Assembly (NCBI GenBank): GCA_947496865.1
Contig: CANMEE010000001.1
Coordinates: 248,001 to 312,000 of the forward strand
DNA: 64,000 bases
Origin: an uncultured Sphingomonadaceae bacterium
GTDB taxonomy: Bacteria > Pseudomonadota > Alphaproteobacteria > Sphingomonadales > Sphingomonadaceae
Direction: 5' to 3'
The translations under genes were made by a program, and so were the position numbers. The notes beneath the pieces are model-generated. The model had not been told where the DNA came from. It was given only the letters and a program-made list of their open reading frames with translations, and did not search any database. This document shows, piece by piece, positions 1 through 9,216 of the stretch (positions are counted from its first letter, which is position 1; each line of letters begins with the position of its first letter).

Positions 1-613
1 CGATCGGCCCACCCAGTTCAATGGCTTTCTTATAGGCTGCGCGCGCCATCATCCGTTTGGCATAGTCCATCGATGCGGGCCGATTGGCGAGCATGCCGGC
101 CGCCATCGCGAGTTCGAGCACATACATGACATTAATATCAGCGCCGGTAAAATCATCACCGACCAGAAATTCACGATTGTCGATATGATGCTCGACATAA
201 TCGAGCAGCTTGACCACTTCGCCCTCAACAAAGGGCGCATAGCCTTCACCGAGTCCACCAAAGCGCGGAGCGAGCATCTGTACGATCACAGGATTGGCCA
301 ACGTACCTTCGGCAAAATGGAGCCATTCAAGATATTCCGCTCGGTCTTTGGAACCCGGTGCGGGTGCCAGTTTACCGTCACCATATTGCTCCAATATATA
401 TTCAATAACCGCGCCCGATTCCATCATCAGATGATCGTCGATAATCACTGTGGGCGCTTTGGCCAGCGGATGAATCGCAGCCAAATCGGCCTGGGCCCGC
501 ATGGTTTCGGGATGCCGTTGATGTCGCACCATTTCATATTTCACACCCAATTCTTCGAGCAGCCAGATAATCCGGGTCGAACGGCTATATTCCAGATGGT
601 GCAGTTTGATCAT
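1..613 (-). CDS. Glutathione S-transferase family protein (C-terminus cut by window edge)
   Basis: Cytosolic GST-fold protein expected to conjugate or reduce substrates with glutathione. The frame starts MIKLHHLEYSRSTRIIWLLE, the typical thioredoxin-like beta-alpha start with the Ser/Arg region where the GSH-activating residue lies. It continues with a cis-Pro region (HPLAKAPTVII) and the GSH-binding ESGAVIEYI segment, then the helical C-terminal domain (DFTGADINVMYV). About 204 residues are visible and the end lies beyond base 1. The ATG at 613 overlaps the TGA of the upstream hydrolase gene by four bases (ATGA), so the two are translationally coupled. The exact substrate cannot be told. Confidence 0.9.
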   Translation of the reverse strand, partial: MIKLHHLEYSRSTRIIWLLEELGVKYEMVRHQRHPETMRAQADLAAIHPLAKAPTVIIDDHLMMESGAVIEYILEQYGDGKLAPAPGSKDRAEYLEWLHFAEGTLANPVIVQMLAPRFGGLGEGYAPFVEGEVVKLLDYVEHHIDNREFLVGDDFTGADINVMYVLELAMAAGMLANRPASMDYAKRMMARAAYKKAIELGGPI

Positions 614-1575
614 GATGTGGGCTCCGGTTGAGGGCTGTTAAGAGGCGGCACTATAGTGAATTTGGATTGCAATGTGCCAGCTTTCACCAGCGAGTCCAGA
701 TAGATTTTATCATGGCTTGGCAAAATGATCAGGTTCGGGTTCGCTTTTTTCAGATCGTGAAGCGCTCGAACCTGCTCCAACACTCGACTGCGATTTTCTT
801 GGGGATCGAACAATATATATTGCAATAACCGCGGCCGGGTTTTCAGGTTTTCTATGTTCGACATTTTCCAGACGATGTCACCGATCAACAAATATTCGGC
901 GCCGTTTTCCAGAGCAACGAAGAATGAGCGGCTTCCCGCCGTGTGCCCCCGTGTGGGGATCAGAACAAGACCGGGTGCAATTAAGGTGGCTTTCTCAAAA
1001 TCCTCTGTTGCCACCCCAGCAATTTCTGCCGGCAATATTCCGCCCTTCGCAAATTGTGACAAACCAGCAAGCTGCGCAGCATTCAGGCGCAACCGCGGTG
1101 CGAGCTGTTCTGGCTCAGGATGCCGCGCCACGGCCATGACGTGATCGAGATGTTCGTGCGTGATCAGAACTTTTTCCGCGCTGATCATGGCGGATGTTAC
1201 GCGCCCATAGGCCTCGCCATCAAATTGCCGGCCATCTTCCGACTGTTCCATTTCCTTGGACGTTTCAGCGTCAATCGCTCCGCCAATGACAATGGTCTGA
1301 TCTGGCCAGACGATTTGGAAGGACGTGTAGGTCGTTGCATAATCTGCGGAAAAATTACCCACTTCTGCTGCAAAGCCGGGCGCTAAATCGCTACCCACCC
1401 GTTCTATCCTGATTTCTTTGGGACGGTCGCCAGTACCTGCAGCGACCAGCTGGCGATATTCAGCAATCTCAAAGCCATTGTCAGCAGTCGGTGGCGCGGT
1501 GCCATCCAGCAGTAACCACCAAGTTCCAACTGCAATAACAAGCACAGGAACAGTGATGCGAATAAGCCATTTCAT
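610..1575 (-). CDS. MBL-fold metallo-hydrolase, membrane-anchored or exported
   Basis: A 321-residue metallo-beta-lactamase-fold protein. Residues 1-22 form a signal peptide or N-terminal anchor (MKWLIRITVPVLVIAVGTWW), which places the enzyme in the periplasm. The zinc motif HEHLDHV lies near residue 140. Later ligands are the His of TRGHTAGS and the Asp of LLIGDIV, with a last His in LPSHDKI. It resembles lactonase/glyoxalase II-like hydrolases, but the substrate is unknown. The stop overlaps the ATG of a glutathione S-transferase gene by four bases, so an electrophile or glutathione-linked role is possible (inference). Its Shine-Dalgarno (AAAGG, nine bases before ATG) lies inside a perfect 15-bp inverted repeat, which suggests tight regulation. 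Confidence 0.88.
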   Translation of the reverse strand: MKWLIRITVPVLVIAVGTWWLLLDGTAPPTADNGFEIAEYRQLVAAGTGDRPKEIRIERVGSDLAPGFAAEVGNFSADYATTYTSFQIVWPDQTIVIGGAIDAETSKEMEQSEDGRQFDGEAYGRVTSAMISAEKVLITHEHLDHVMAVARHPEPEQLAPRLRLNAAQLAGLSQFAKGGILPAEIAGVATEDFEKATLIAPGLVLIPTRGHTAGSRSFFVALENGAEYLLIGDIVWKMSNIENLKTRPRLLQYILFDPQENRSRVLEQVRALHDLKKANPNLIILPSHDKIYLDSLVKAGTLQSKFTIVPPLNSPQPEPTS

Positions 1576-1583
1576 AGAGCATT

Positions 1584-1620
1584 ACCTTTATTAAGTTGCA
1601 ATACACAACTTAATAAAGGT
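1584..1620. promoter_or_regulatory. Perfect 15-bp inverted repeat overlapping the ribosome binding site of the MBL hydrolase
   Basis: ACCTTTATTAAGTTG at 1584-1598 is repeated exactly, inverted, at 1606-1620, with the 7-base spacer CAATACA. It lies 9-45 bases upstream of the ATG at 1575. On the minus strand the distal arm supplies the AAAGG Shine-Dalgarno. The symmetric AT-rich form with a TTGCAATACACAA core looks like an operator of a MarR- or TetR-type repressor; as RNA it would form a stem that hides the ribosome binding site. The regulator is not identifiable here. Confidence 0.75.
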
Positions 1621-1680
1621 TGATATGAATTCATAGGAGATTCTGCTGTATCACCAGTAGCAATCCCGCGTCACTGCATT

Positions 1681-3168
1681 TTAGTGCCCCACGACACCCA
1701 AACTTTCAAACGGCCGGTCATTGTCGCTATATTTCTCGACCAATGTCGCACTCGCTTCATTGAGACCAATGAGCTCAACCGTCTTACCTTCATTTTGAAG
1801 GCGCTCGACAATCTTATCGAGCATTCCGGTAGCGGAGATATCCCAGAAATGGGCATCGTGAACATCAATAATGACGGTATCAATGCCTTCTTCGTTAAAC
1901 TCCATCGCTTCATAAAGCATATCAACGGAACCAAAAAATATCTGGCCGCCAAAGACATAGCGGTGGGTGGTCACTTCGACAAAATCCTGAATGGTGACGA
2001 GCTGACGCACTTTCCAAGCGAAGAATATGCCGGAGAGCAAGACACCGGTCAGCACACCAATCGACAAGTCATGGGTGGCCACAACCATAACGACCGTAGC
2101 GAGCATCACGAAATTGGATGGCCATGGGTGGTGAGTGATTTCGGTAAAGCTTTTCCAGCGGAAAGTACTGATGGATACGAAGATCATCACTGCGACCAGC
2201 GCCGGCATAGGGATTTGCGCGACAAGCGGTCCAAGACCGACGATCAGCACCAGCAACATGACGCCCGCAACAAAGGTAGAAAGACGGCGCGAACCGCCAG
2301 ATTTAATATTGATCACCGACTGACCAATCATCGCACAACCGCCCATGCCACCAATCCAACCGGTCACGAAATTGGCAATGCCCTGACCATAGGTTTCGCG
2401 TTTCTTGTCGCTACGCGTCTCGGTCATATCATCGACAATAGATGCGGTCAGCAACGATTCCAGCAGGCCGACCGCCGCCATGGCGAGCGAATAAGGCGCG
2501 ATGATCCGCAATGTTTCCCAGGTGATCGGGATCTGCGGAATATGGAACCAAGGCAGGCTATCGGGCAAATCACCCATATCGCCGACGGTCAATACATCCG
2601 CTTTGAAATAGATGCTCACACCAGCCAGCACGATAATCGCCGCCAAGGGCGAGGGCACCCAGCTGGTCAGCTTGGGCAGGCCATAGATAATGGCCAGGCC
2701 AGCGGCGACCATCGCATAGGTCTGCCAGGTAAAAGATTCGCCGGTTAACTGCGGCAATTGCGCCATGAAAATCAGGATGGCGAGCGCGTTGACAAAGCCG
2801 GTAATCACCGACCGCGAAACAAAGCGCATCAACAGGTCGAGCCGCAGCAAGGCCGCGATTGCTTGGAAAATACCCATTAAGATGGTGGCGGCAAAGAGAT
2901 ATTCGACACCATGATCGCGGACCAGTGGAACAACCAATACGGCCACCGCTGCGGTCGCCGCGCTGATCATACCCGGGCGGCCACCAATCATCGAGATGAT
3001 TACCGCGATTGAAAAACTGGCGTAAAGCCCAACGCGCGGATCCACGCCGGCGATAATGGCAAATCCAATAGCTTCGGGAATCAAAGCCAGGGCCACAACC
3101 AAACCAGCCAAAAATTCGGTCTTCGGATTGGATAGCCAGTCGCGTTTAAAATCGCTGTGTATTGCCAT
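1681..3168 (-). CDS. SulP family inorganic anion transporter with STAS domain
   Basis: Inner-membrane transporter of the SulP/SLC26 family (sulfate, bicarbonate or related anions), 495 residues. It begins FKRDWLSNPKTEFLAGLVVALALIP-like with the conserved PEAIGFAIIAGVDP segment of TM1, followed by about ten further hydrophobic segments. A C-terminal STAS domain starts near residue 395 (YVFGGQIFFGSVDML, then VIIDVHDAHFWDISATG with the conserved Asp-Ile-Ser). I chose the ATG at 3168 because homologs start there and GGGGA lies upstream; an in-frame ATG at 3204 has no ribosome binding site. The substrate cannot be fixed from sequence. No carbonic anhydrase gene lies next to it. Confidence 0.93.
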   Translation of the reverse strand: MAIHSDFKRDWLSNPKTEFLAGLVVALALIPEAIGFAIIAGVDPRVGLYASFSIAVIISMIGGRPGMISAATAAVAVLVVPLVRDHGVEYLFAATILMGIFQAIAALLRLDLLMRFVSRSVITGFVNALAILIFMAQLPQLTGESFTWQTYAMVAAGLAIIYGLPKLTSWVPSPLAAIIVLAGVSIYFKADVLTVGDMGDLPDSLPWFHIPQIPITWETLRIIAPYSLAMAAVGLLESLLTASIVDDMTETRSDKKRETYGQGIANFVTGWIGGMGGCAMIGQSVINIKSGGSRRLSTFVAGVMLLVLIVGLGPLVAQIPMPALVAVMIFVSISTFRWKSFTEITHHPWPSNFVMLATVVMVVATHDLSIGVLTGVLLSGIFFAWKVRQLVTIQDFVEVTTHRYVFGGQIFFGSVDMLYEAMEFNEEGIDTVIIDVHDAHFWDISATGMLDKIVERLQNEGKTVELIGLNEASATLVEKYSDNDRPFESLGVVGH

Positions 3169-3291
3169 GAGAGCGGTCCCCACCGGATGGAATTTTAGAT
3201 TCAATGCTGCATCGCAACATCATTGAGCGCGGCCATGGCCTATTGGCTTCGCACCGTCAAGCGGAGCACCATGGTTTAGATCCGTGGTGGA

Positions 3292-3978
3292 TTAAACGGG
3301 CACCCGGAAATCATCCGTAACGATAGCTACATCTCCAATTTCTTCTTCATGACCAATTTCGCGATGGGTTTCGGCCAGCGCCTGTGCCTCCCAAGCCTCC
3401 ATCGCCGGGTGACTGATGATATGATCCACCCATGCCCGGCCTTTCACGCCGATATCGAGATTAAAGGTTCGCACGCGATAAGCCACGGGTGCATAAAAGG
3501 CATCAACAGCCGTGAAACTGTTCCCCGTCAGCCAAGGTCCGCCAAAGCTATCCAGACCTTCGGCAAATAGCTCGCCAATCCGGTCTAAATTGCGTTGCAG
3601 CGGCAGATCGAGCTGATGCAACTGCGCCCGCACGCCAATATTCATCGGGCAGATATTCCGCAGGGGCGCAAAGCCACCGTGCATTTCCGCCGCCGCGCAC
3701 CGCGCCCATGTTCGCGCTTTTTCGTCCACTGGCCAGACACCTTCATGCCGCTCGGCCAGATATTCCATAATCGCCAGCGAGTCCCAGATCGTGCGGTCAT
3801 CATCCTTCAAACAGGGGACCTGCGCATTGGGAGCAAAGACCCGAAACCGCTCGTAATTTTCTTCCTCAAAATAGACAATTTTATCATCAAACGGAATAGC
3901 GAGGGCTTTCATCAGCATCCATGGGCGCAGCGACCAGCTCGAATAATTGCGATTGGCGGTGATCAGCGTGTAGGTCAT
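3292..3978 (-). CDS. Glutathione S-transferase
   Basis: A 228-residue cytosolic GST. The N-terminus MTYTLITANRNYSSWSLRPW has the Tyr/Ser-Ser-Trp-Ser pattern of bacterial GSTs similar to the YfcF/zeta-like group, where a Ser activates glutathione. Next come APNAQVPCL (cis-Pro) and DSLAIMEYL (glutathione gamma-Glu binding). The C-terminal helical domain includes FTAVDAFYAPVAYR. The ATG overlaps the TGA of the upstream epimerase gene (ATGA), so it is the third gene of an ivd-epimerase-GST operon. The substrate is unknown. Confidence 0.92.
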   Translation of the reverse strand: MTYTLITANRNYSSWSLRPWMLMKALAIPFDDKIVYFEEENYERFRVFAPNAQVPCLKDDDRTIWDSLAIMEYLAERHEGVWPVDEKARTWARCAAAEMHGGFAPLRNICPMNIGVRAQLHQLDLPLQRNLDRIGELFAEGLDSFGGPWLTGNSFTAVDAFYAPVAYRVRTFNLDIGVKGRAWVDHIISHPAMEAWEAQALAETHREIGHEEEIGDVAIVTDDFRVPV

Positions 3979-4937
3979 GGCGTCTCCTTTGGAGGTATGT
4001 AGCTCGGGTCATGATGAAAGGGCAGCGGGCGATCCTGTGCGAGCGCATCCAATATCCGCGCAAAGTCCGTCTGCGCACGAAATCCCAATAGTCGCTCGGC
4101 TTTCCCGGCGTCATAAATGCGATCTATATGGTCCGGCAGCACCCAGCCTTTTTGTTTGTAAAGCGCAGCTGCTTGCGGGAAATAACGCGTGATGACAGAA
4201 GGCGCATCGGCGATAAGATACGCGCAATCTTCGCGCACAAATGGCGTTGGCGCAGACAAGATGAAGGTTTCGAAACCCAGACCATCCATAGCATCGAGCG
4301 CCGCGATATGGGCATCAGCGGCATCTTCGACAGTCAACCGCCGGTTCAAAAATTCATTGGCCTTGAGATTGGGGCCGCTGGGAATGGCAAGCGTGTCATC
4401 ATCTTCCGGAAAAAACCGACCTGTCCGCAGAACCGCCACATTAATGCCGTGCAACTGATGATAGAGGCGGCACAGATGCTCTGCGGATATTTTGGTCACC
4501 CCATAGATATTACGCGGCTTTAGCGGGCCGAATTCTTCATCCAGCCAAAAGGCTTGCTCTGCCCCGCCGGCGCGTCCCGCCCGAACGGTCTCAGATATCA
4601 TCAACGATGTCGTGGACGTGAAAATAAACCGGTTATGACCAGCCCGCACAGCCGCTTCCAGAAGGTTTAGCGTGCCAGTGACATTCACGTCGACAAAGGC
4701 GTTGGCCGGATAGCGCGCTATATCAGGTTTGTGCAGCGCGCCGGCATGGAGAACTGCTTCAATGCCATGATCGCCAAAAATCTGATCGATGAGCGGGCGG
4801 TCGGCCACCGAACCGATTATATTGGTGTGATCACCGGCGGCGATATCCAGACCAACGACTTCGTGGCCGACGGCGCTCAATTTGGGTGCAAGAAACCTGC
4901 CCAACCAACCCGATGAGCCGGTTAGCAGCAGCTTCAT
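3975..4937 (-). CDS. NAD(P)-dependent epimerase/dehydratase (extended SDR)
   Basis: A 320-residue extended short-chain dehydrogenase. The Rossmann motif GSSGWLG lies at residues 7-13, the strand-2 acidic residue in GLDIAAGD, the catalytic Ser/Thr in FTSTTSL, and YGVTK gives the Tyr-Lys pair. It most resembles nucleotide-sugar epimerases of the GalE/WcaG type, but such proteins act on many hydroxy substrates. The ATG at 4937 shares its A with the TGA of the isovaleryl-CoA dehydrogenase gene (TGATG), and its own stop overlaps the GST start, so all three are coupled. With a leucine-catabolic dehydrogenase upstream, a small-molecule rather than polysaccharide role is possible (inference). Confidence 0.9.
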   Translation of the reverse strand: MKLLLTGSSGWLGRFLAPKLSAVGHEVVGLDIAAGDHTNIIGSVADRPLIDQIFGDHGIEAVLHAGALHKPDIARYPANAFVDVNVTGTLNLLEAAVRAGHNRFIFTSTTSLMISETVRAGRAGGAEQAFWLDEEFGPLKPRNIYGVTKISAEHLCRLYHQLHGINVAVLRTGRFFPEDDDTLAIPSGPNLKANEFLNRRLTVEDAADAHIAALDAMDGLGFETFILSAPTPFVREDCAYLIADAPSVITRYFPQAAALYKQKGWVLPDHIDRIYDAGKAERLLGFRAQTDFARILDALAQDRPLPFHHDPSYIPPKETP

Positions 4938-6100
4938 CAAGCGCCTCCAATTAATTCGCGCCCAATTAGCATCCGGCGAATTTCATTGGTCCCTGCCCCG
5001 ATATCCAGTAATTTGGAATCGCGCCAATAACGCTCTACCGGCCAGTCGGTCGTATAGCCTGCGCCGCCCAAGGCCTGAATCGATTCTTCAGCGACGCGAA
5101 CGCTGCTTTCGGACGCATACATTACCGCACCCGCCGCATCAAACCGTGTCGTTTGACCGGCATCACAGGCTTTATTGACAGCATACACATAGGATCGCGC
5201 GCTGTTGAGGCGGACATACATATCGGCAATCTTGCCCTGCATCAGTTGGAACGTCCCGATGGGTTTACCAAATTGCTTGCGCTCCCGAACATAAGGAATA
5301 ACCGTATCGAGACAGGCCTGCATCAGACCTAATGGAATAGCGGCCAATACCGCGCGCTCATAGTCCAGACCGGACATCAGCACACCAACACCGCCGTTAA
5401 TCGGCCCCATCACATTTTCGTCCGGCACTTCGCAATCGTCGAATACCAGTTCTGCTGTCGGACTGCCCTTCATACCAACTTTTTCGATTTTCTGGCCGAT
5501 GGAAAACCCTTTCATACCCTTTTCAATCAGGAATGCGGTAATCCCGCCAGAACCTGCTTCGGGACGGGTCTTGCCATAGACGACCAGCGTATCGGCATCG
5601 GTCGAATTGGTGATCCAGAATTTCGTGCCGTTGAGCACGTAACCGCCCTGCACCGCCTCGGCTTTCAATTTCATCGAAACAACATCCGAACCCGCGCCGG
5701 CTTCGGACATGGCCAGCGATCCAACATGTTCGCCGGAAATCAGTTTCGGCAGATATTTCGCCTTTTGTTCGGGCGAAGCCCAGCGACGGATCTGATTGAC
5801 GCACAGGTTGCTATGCGCGCCATAGCTAAGCCCCAGTGCTGCGCTGCCCCGGCTGACTTCCTCAACCGCGATCGCATGTTCCAGATAGCCAAGACCTAGG
5901 CCGCCATCTTCTTCTTCGACCGTTACCCCATGCAGGCCGAGATCGCCCATCTGCTCCCATAGCTCCCGCGGGAACCAGTCTTCCCGGTCCATTTTCTGGG
6001 CTAGCGGGCTGATCTTCTCATCTGCAAATCGCCGCGTGGTATCCCGAATCTGGTCGGCCATCTCGCCAAGCTGGAAATCAAATTGTGGGGTCGCAATCAT
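4937..6100 (-). CDS. ivd: Isovaleryl-CoA dehydrogenase
   Basis: FAD acyl-CoA dehydrogenase for leucine breakdown, oxidising isovaleryl-CoA to 3-methylcrotonyl-CoA and passing electrons to ETF. It has 387 residues, normal for the family. Signatures: AMSEAGAGSDV (FAD/substrate), FWITNSTDAD, GMKGSPTAELVFDDC, and RYWRDSKLLDIGAGTNEIRR at the C-terminus. The Glu in SGLDYERAVLA sits where the catalytic base of isovaleryl-CoA dehydrogenases lies, in helix G rather than near the C-terminus; this supports the specific name. I chose the ATG at 6100, which AGGATC precedes by a few bases; the longer frame would run towards pyrD. The methylcrotonyl-CoA carboxylase genes often found beside ivd are not in this window. 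Confidence 0.93.
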   Translation of the reverse strand: MIATPQFDFQLGEMADQIRDTTRRFADEKISPLAQKMDREDWFPRELWEQMGDLGLHGVTVEEEDGGLGLGYLEHAIAVEEVSRGSAALGLSYGAHSNLCVNQIRRWASPEQKAKYLPKLISGEHVGSLAMSEAGAGSDVVSMKLKAEAVQGGYVLNGTKFWITNSTDADTLVVYGKTRPEAGSGGITAFLIEKGMKGFSIGQKIEKVGMKGSPTAELVFDDCEVPDENVMGPINGGVGVLMSGLDYERAVLAAIPLGLMQACLDTVIPYVRERKQFGKPIGTFQLMQGKIADMYVRLNSARSYVYAVNKACDAGQTTRFDAAGAVMYASESSVRVAEESIQALGGAGYTTDWPVERYWRDSKLLDIGAGTNEIRRMLIGRELIGGA

Positions 6101-6226
6101 TGTTGATCCTTTGTGATTTATCGGCTGCTGTTTAGCAGATATTCTCGGGGTTTCTAGTCTTGTGCTCCGCACTTGATGCAGAATGCGATATTGCGCCACC
6201 AGCCCCCTGATGCCATAGGCGCGGCC

Positions 6227-7270
6227 ATGCTATATGATCTTGCCCGCCCGTTTATTTTCGCGCTCGAAGCCGAAAAAGCCCATGGTCTCACCATTGCGGG
6301 ATTAAAGGCTTTGCCCTTGGGGCCAGCGCCGAAATCCGATGCGGTATTGGCCACCACCGTCGCCGGCCTCGATTTTCCCAATCCGGTTGGCATGGCGCCC
6401 GGTTTTGACAAAAATGGTGAAGTCCCAGATGCATTGATCCGCATGGGCTTTGGCTATGCCGAGGTCGGTACGCTGACACCGCGCGCACAGGCTGGTAATC
6501 CCAAGCCGCGTATATTCCGGTTGCCGCAGGACAAAGCCGTAATCAACCGCTTGGGCTTTAACAATGAAGGTCAGGAAAAAGCTGCGCCGCGTCTAAAACG
6601 CATGGGCGGCCGCATGGGTAAAGGCGTGCTGGGCATTAACATTGGTGCGAACAAAGACAGCGATGATCGCATTGCGGATTATGTCATCGGCGTGCAAAAT
6701 ATGGCGCCCTTGGCTGATTATCTGACGGTCAATATATCGTCGCCCAACACGCCGGGGTTGCGCGCTTTACAGGATAAAGCTGCGCTGGAAGAATTGCTCG
6801 CGGCGGTCATGGACGCGCGCGGCGATCACAAAGTGCCGGTATTCCTGAAAGTCGCGCCTGATTTGGAATCGGCTGATATTGACGATATTGTTGATGTCAC
6901 AATGAAACAGAAAATCGATGCGCTGATTGTTTCCAACACGACGATCACCAGACCCGATTTAAAATCGGAAAACCAAACGGAAACCGGCGGGCTGTCCGGT
7001 GCGCCTTTGAAAGATTTGGCGCTGCAACGGCTAAAAGATTTTCGCACGGCTAGTGGCGGCGATATTCCGCTCATCGGTGTCGGTGGCATAGCAAGGGCCG
7101 AAGATGCTTATCAGCGCATTCGTGCCGGAGCGTCGCTGGTGCAGCTTTACACCGCAATGATTTATGAAGGCCCGACCATGGCCCGATCAATGAGCTGCGG
7201 ACTGGCAAAGCTTTTAAAACGCGATGGGTTTTCCTCCGTCACCGATGCTGTGGGTGCTGATGACAAGTAA
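6227..7270 (+). CDS. pyrD: Dihydroorotate dehydrogenase (quinone), class 2
   Basis: Membrane-associated FMN enzyme of pyrimidine synthesis that oxidises dihydroorotate to orotate with quinone as acceptor. It has 347 residues, typical of class 2. The N-terminal helix LARPFIFALEAEKAHGLTI is the membrane-binding, quinone-tunnel extension. FMN and active-site motifs are NPVGMAPGFDKNGE, TVNISSPNTPGLR (the class 2 catalytic Ser lies here), VFLKVAPDL, NTTITRP and GVGGIARAEDA. I chose the ATG at 6227 because class 2 enzymes start at this helix. It is transcribed divergently from ivd with about 125 bases between them. Confidence 0.96.
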   Translation: MLYDLARPFIFALEAEKAHGLTIAGLKALPLGPAPKSDAVLATTVAGLDFPNPVGMAPGFDKNGEVPDALIRMGFGYAEVGTLTPRAQAGNPKPRIFRLPQDKAVINRLGFNNEGQEKAAPRLKRMGGRMGKGVLGINIGANKDSDDRIADYVIGVQNMAPLADYLTVNISSPNTPGLRALQDKAALEELLAAVMDARGDHKVPVFLKVAPDLESADIDDIVDVTMKQKIDALIVSNTTITRPDLKSENQTETGGLSGAPLKDLALQRLKDFRTASGGDIPLIGVGGIARAEDAYQRIRAGASLVQLYTAMIYEGPTMARSMSCGLAKLLKRDGFSSVTDAVGADDK

Positions 7271-7292
7271 ATGTTACTTGGACTGACAGATA

Positions 7293-7372
7293 AAATCCGT
7301 TAGCCCTGAGCTTGTCGAAGGGCGTCGCTCGTCTGAGAAACGTGGTTCGACAGGCTCACCACTAACGGATTT
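7293..7372. repeat. REP-like palindromic element, copy 1
   Basis: Between pyrD and ggt lies an imperfect 80-base palindrome. AAATCCGTTAG at 7293-7303 pairs with CTAACGGATTT at 7362-7372, and inside this GAGC-TT-GTCGAA pairs with TTCGAC-A-GGCTC. The core CCTGAGCTTGTCGAAGG is the sequence I recall from intergenic REP elements of sphingomonads. A second, diverged copy lies at 61336-61413. It may also end pyrD transcription or protect its mRNA end. Confidence 0.8.
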
Positions 7373-7396
7373 ACTAAACCGGATGCCCCGCAAATC

Positions 7397-9103
7397 ATGA
7401 AAAAACTCCTGACCATATTCGCTTTTTCCCTGCTCACACCCATGGCCGCTCCAGCCATGGCGCAAAATGCCGGCACCGCGGCATCGGCCCATCCCGAAGC
7501 CACCAAAGCCGGCTTTGAGATGTTGCAAGCAGGCGGCTCAGCAACCGATGCAGCCATGGCGATGATGTTGGCACTCACCGTGGTAGAGCCGCAGTCGAGC
7601 GGTATTGGCGGCGGGGGTTTTCTGCTTCACAATGATGGCAAAAGCGGCTGGATGGAAACCATTGACGGCCGCGAAATGGCGCCGGCGGCGGCAGCCGAGG
7701 ACCGTTTTCTAGGCGAAGACGGCAAGCCATTGGGCTGGCGAGATGCAACACCAGGCGGCAAATCCGTGGGCGTTCCCGGCAATATGCGGCTGATGGAAAT
7801 GGCTCATAAAAAATGGGGAAAGCTGCCTTGGGGAAAATTGTTCGAGCCTGCAATAAGACTGGCTGAACAAGGCTATGCTGTTAGCGCGCCACAATATGAC
7901 TGGATGAAACGGCTTGAAAAACTCTGGGTCAAATTCCCGGACATGCAAAAATTATATTGGCGCAATGGGGCCCCGGCACCGCGCGGCACGATCATCAAAA
8001 ACCCTGAACTGGCAGCGTTGCTGCGCGATTTACAAGCCGGCGGCGCGGATGCCTTTTATACCGGCAAAACAGCCGCAGCCATTTCAACGGCTGTTGCCAA
8101 CGCACCGCAAAACCAGTCGGTTTTAACCGATCAGGATTTCGCCAATTATAGCGCGATATTGCGGCAACCCGTTTGCTCCAGCTATCGCGAATATCGGATT
8201 TGCGGCATGGGTCCGCCTTCTTCAGGCGCGACAACCGTGCTCCAGATTCTCGGCTCTATCGAGCGTTTTGACATGGGTGAACTCTACAAGAAAGAACCGG
8301 CCCGTGCTTGGCATGTCATTAGTGAAGCGATGCGGCTGGCTTATGCGGATCGCGAAAAATATCTGGCGGATCAGGATTTTGTGTCGGTTCCCGTCGCGGG
8401 CCTGATCGACAAAAATTATGTCGCCAAGCGCTCCCAAATGATCGCTTTGCAACGGGCGCGGCCGCAATTTCCCGGTATCGAAACCTATCCTGCCGGCAGT
8501 CCTCCAGGCGCCACGCCGCGCACTGCCGCGATTTCATCTGAAGTGGCGGGCACGACCCATTTTACGGCCGTCGATGGCGAAGGCAATATTGCCAATATGA
8601 CATCGACCGTTGAAGGCCCCTTTGGCAGCCAACTAATAGCGCGCGGGATGGTTCTAAATAACGAACTCACCGATTTCACATTTGCTCCTGAAAAAGACGG
8701 CGCGCCGGTGGCCAATCGGGTGCAGGCGGGCAAACGTCCGCTCTCCTCCATGTCGCCGACCATCGTCTATAATGCCACAGGAGAACCCATTCTCGCGCTA
8801 GGTTCTGCAGGCGGCAAACGGATCATCATGCACGTCACCAAGACGCTGATCGGTGTGCTTGATTACGGCTTGCCGCTGAAAGACGCGATGGCGATGCCCA
8901 ATATCTATTTTGGCGGATCGGGGCTGCTGATTGAAAATGATAGCGATTTAATAAAGCTGCAAAATGATCTTGCCCGCCTCGGCCATACGGTGGTGACCAG
9001 TAATTTACCGTCGAAACTGGCTGGCGCGCAAAAAACCGATGAGGGTTGGGTCGGAGCCGTCGATCCGCGTAGCACCGGTGAAGCCGTTAGCGAACTGCCT
9101 TAG
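7397..9103 (+). CDS. ggt: Gamma-glutamyltransferase (glutathione hydrolase)
   Basis: Periplasmic N-terminal-nucleophile hydrolase that cleaves glutathione and transfers the gamma-glutamyl group. It has 568 residues. The signal peptide is residues 1-22 (ending APAMA-Q). The precursor is expected to self-cleave before the Thr of GTTHFTAVDGEGNIA, making the large and small subunits. Other conserved parts are IGGGGF near residue 72, the PLSSMSPTIV Ser-Ser pair that binds the substrate carboxylate, and GSAGGKRII forming the oxyanion region. The lid-loop sequence differs from that of E. coli, but all catalytic residues are visible. The start follows a REP element with no strong ribosome binding site. 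Several other glutathione-related genes lie nearby. Confidence 0.95.
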   Translation: MKKLLTIFAFSLLTPMAAPAMAQNAGTAASAHPEATKAGFEMLQAGGSATDAAMAMMLALTVVEPQSSGIGGGGFLLHNDGKSGWMETIDGREMAPAAAAEDRFLGEDGKPLGWRDATPGGKSVGVPGNMRLMEMAHKKWGKLPWGKLFEPAIRLAEQGYAVSAPQYDWMKRLEKLWVKFPDMQKLYWRNGAPAPRGTIIKNPELAALLRDLQAGGADAFYTGKTAAAISTAVANAPQNQSVLTDQDFANYSAILRQPVCSSYREYRICGMGPPSSGATTVLQILGSIERFDMGELYKKEPARAWHVISEAMRLAYADREKYLADQDFVSVPVAGLIDKNYVAKRSQMIALQRARPQFPGIETYPAGSPPGATPRTAAISSEVAGTTHFTAVDGEGNIANMTSTVEGPFGSQLIARGMVLNNELTDFTFAPEKDGAPVANRVQAGKRPLSSMSPTIVYNATGEPILALGSAGGKRIIMHVTKTLIGVLDYGLPLKDAMAMPNIYFGGSGLLIENDSDLIKLQNDLARLGHTVVTSNLPSKLAGAQKTDEGWVGAVDPRSTGEAVSELP

Positions 9104-9216
9104 ATCAGAGATTTGCATAGCCGTTACCGGAAACCATTGCCCGGGACTTTTATACGCGCTAGCCTGTGACCATAACAGTGGCCTGACTTTAATCGGTATG
9201 GGCACGCAAGAGGGTG

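Noticed and set aside
185..631. Plus-strand frame of 148 codons at the window start
   Set aside because: It is antisense to the partial GST gene, which reads continuously with clear family motifs on the minus strand.
1684..2748. Long open frame (354 codons) on the plus strand
   Set aside because: It lies wholly antisense to the SulP transporter gene, whose family motifs are clear. The translated product is rich in His, Asp and Arg without domain features, as expected for a shadow frame.
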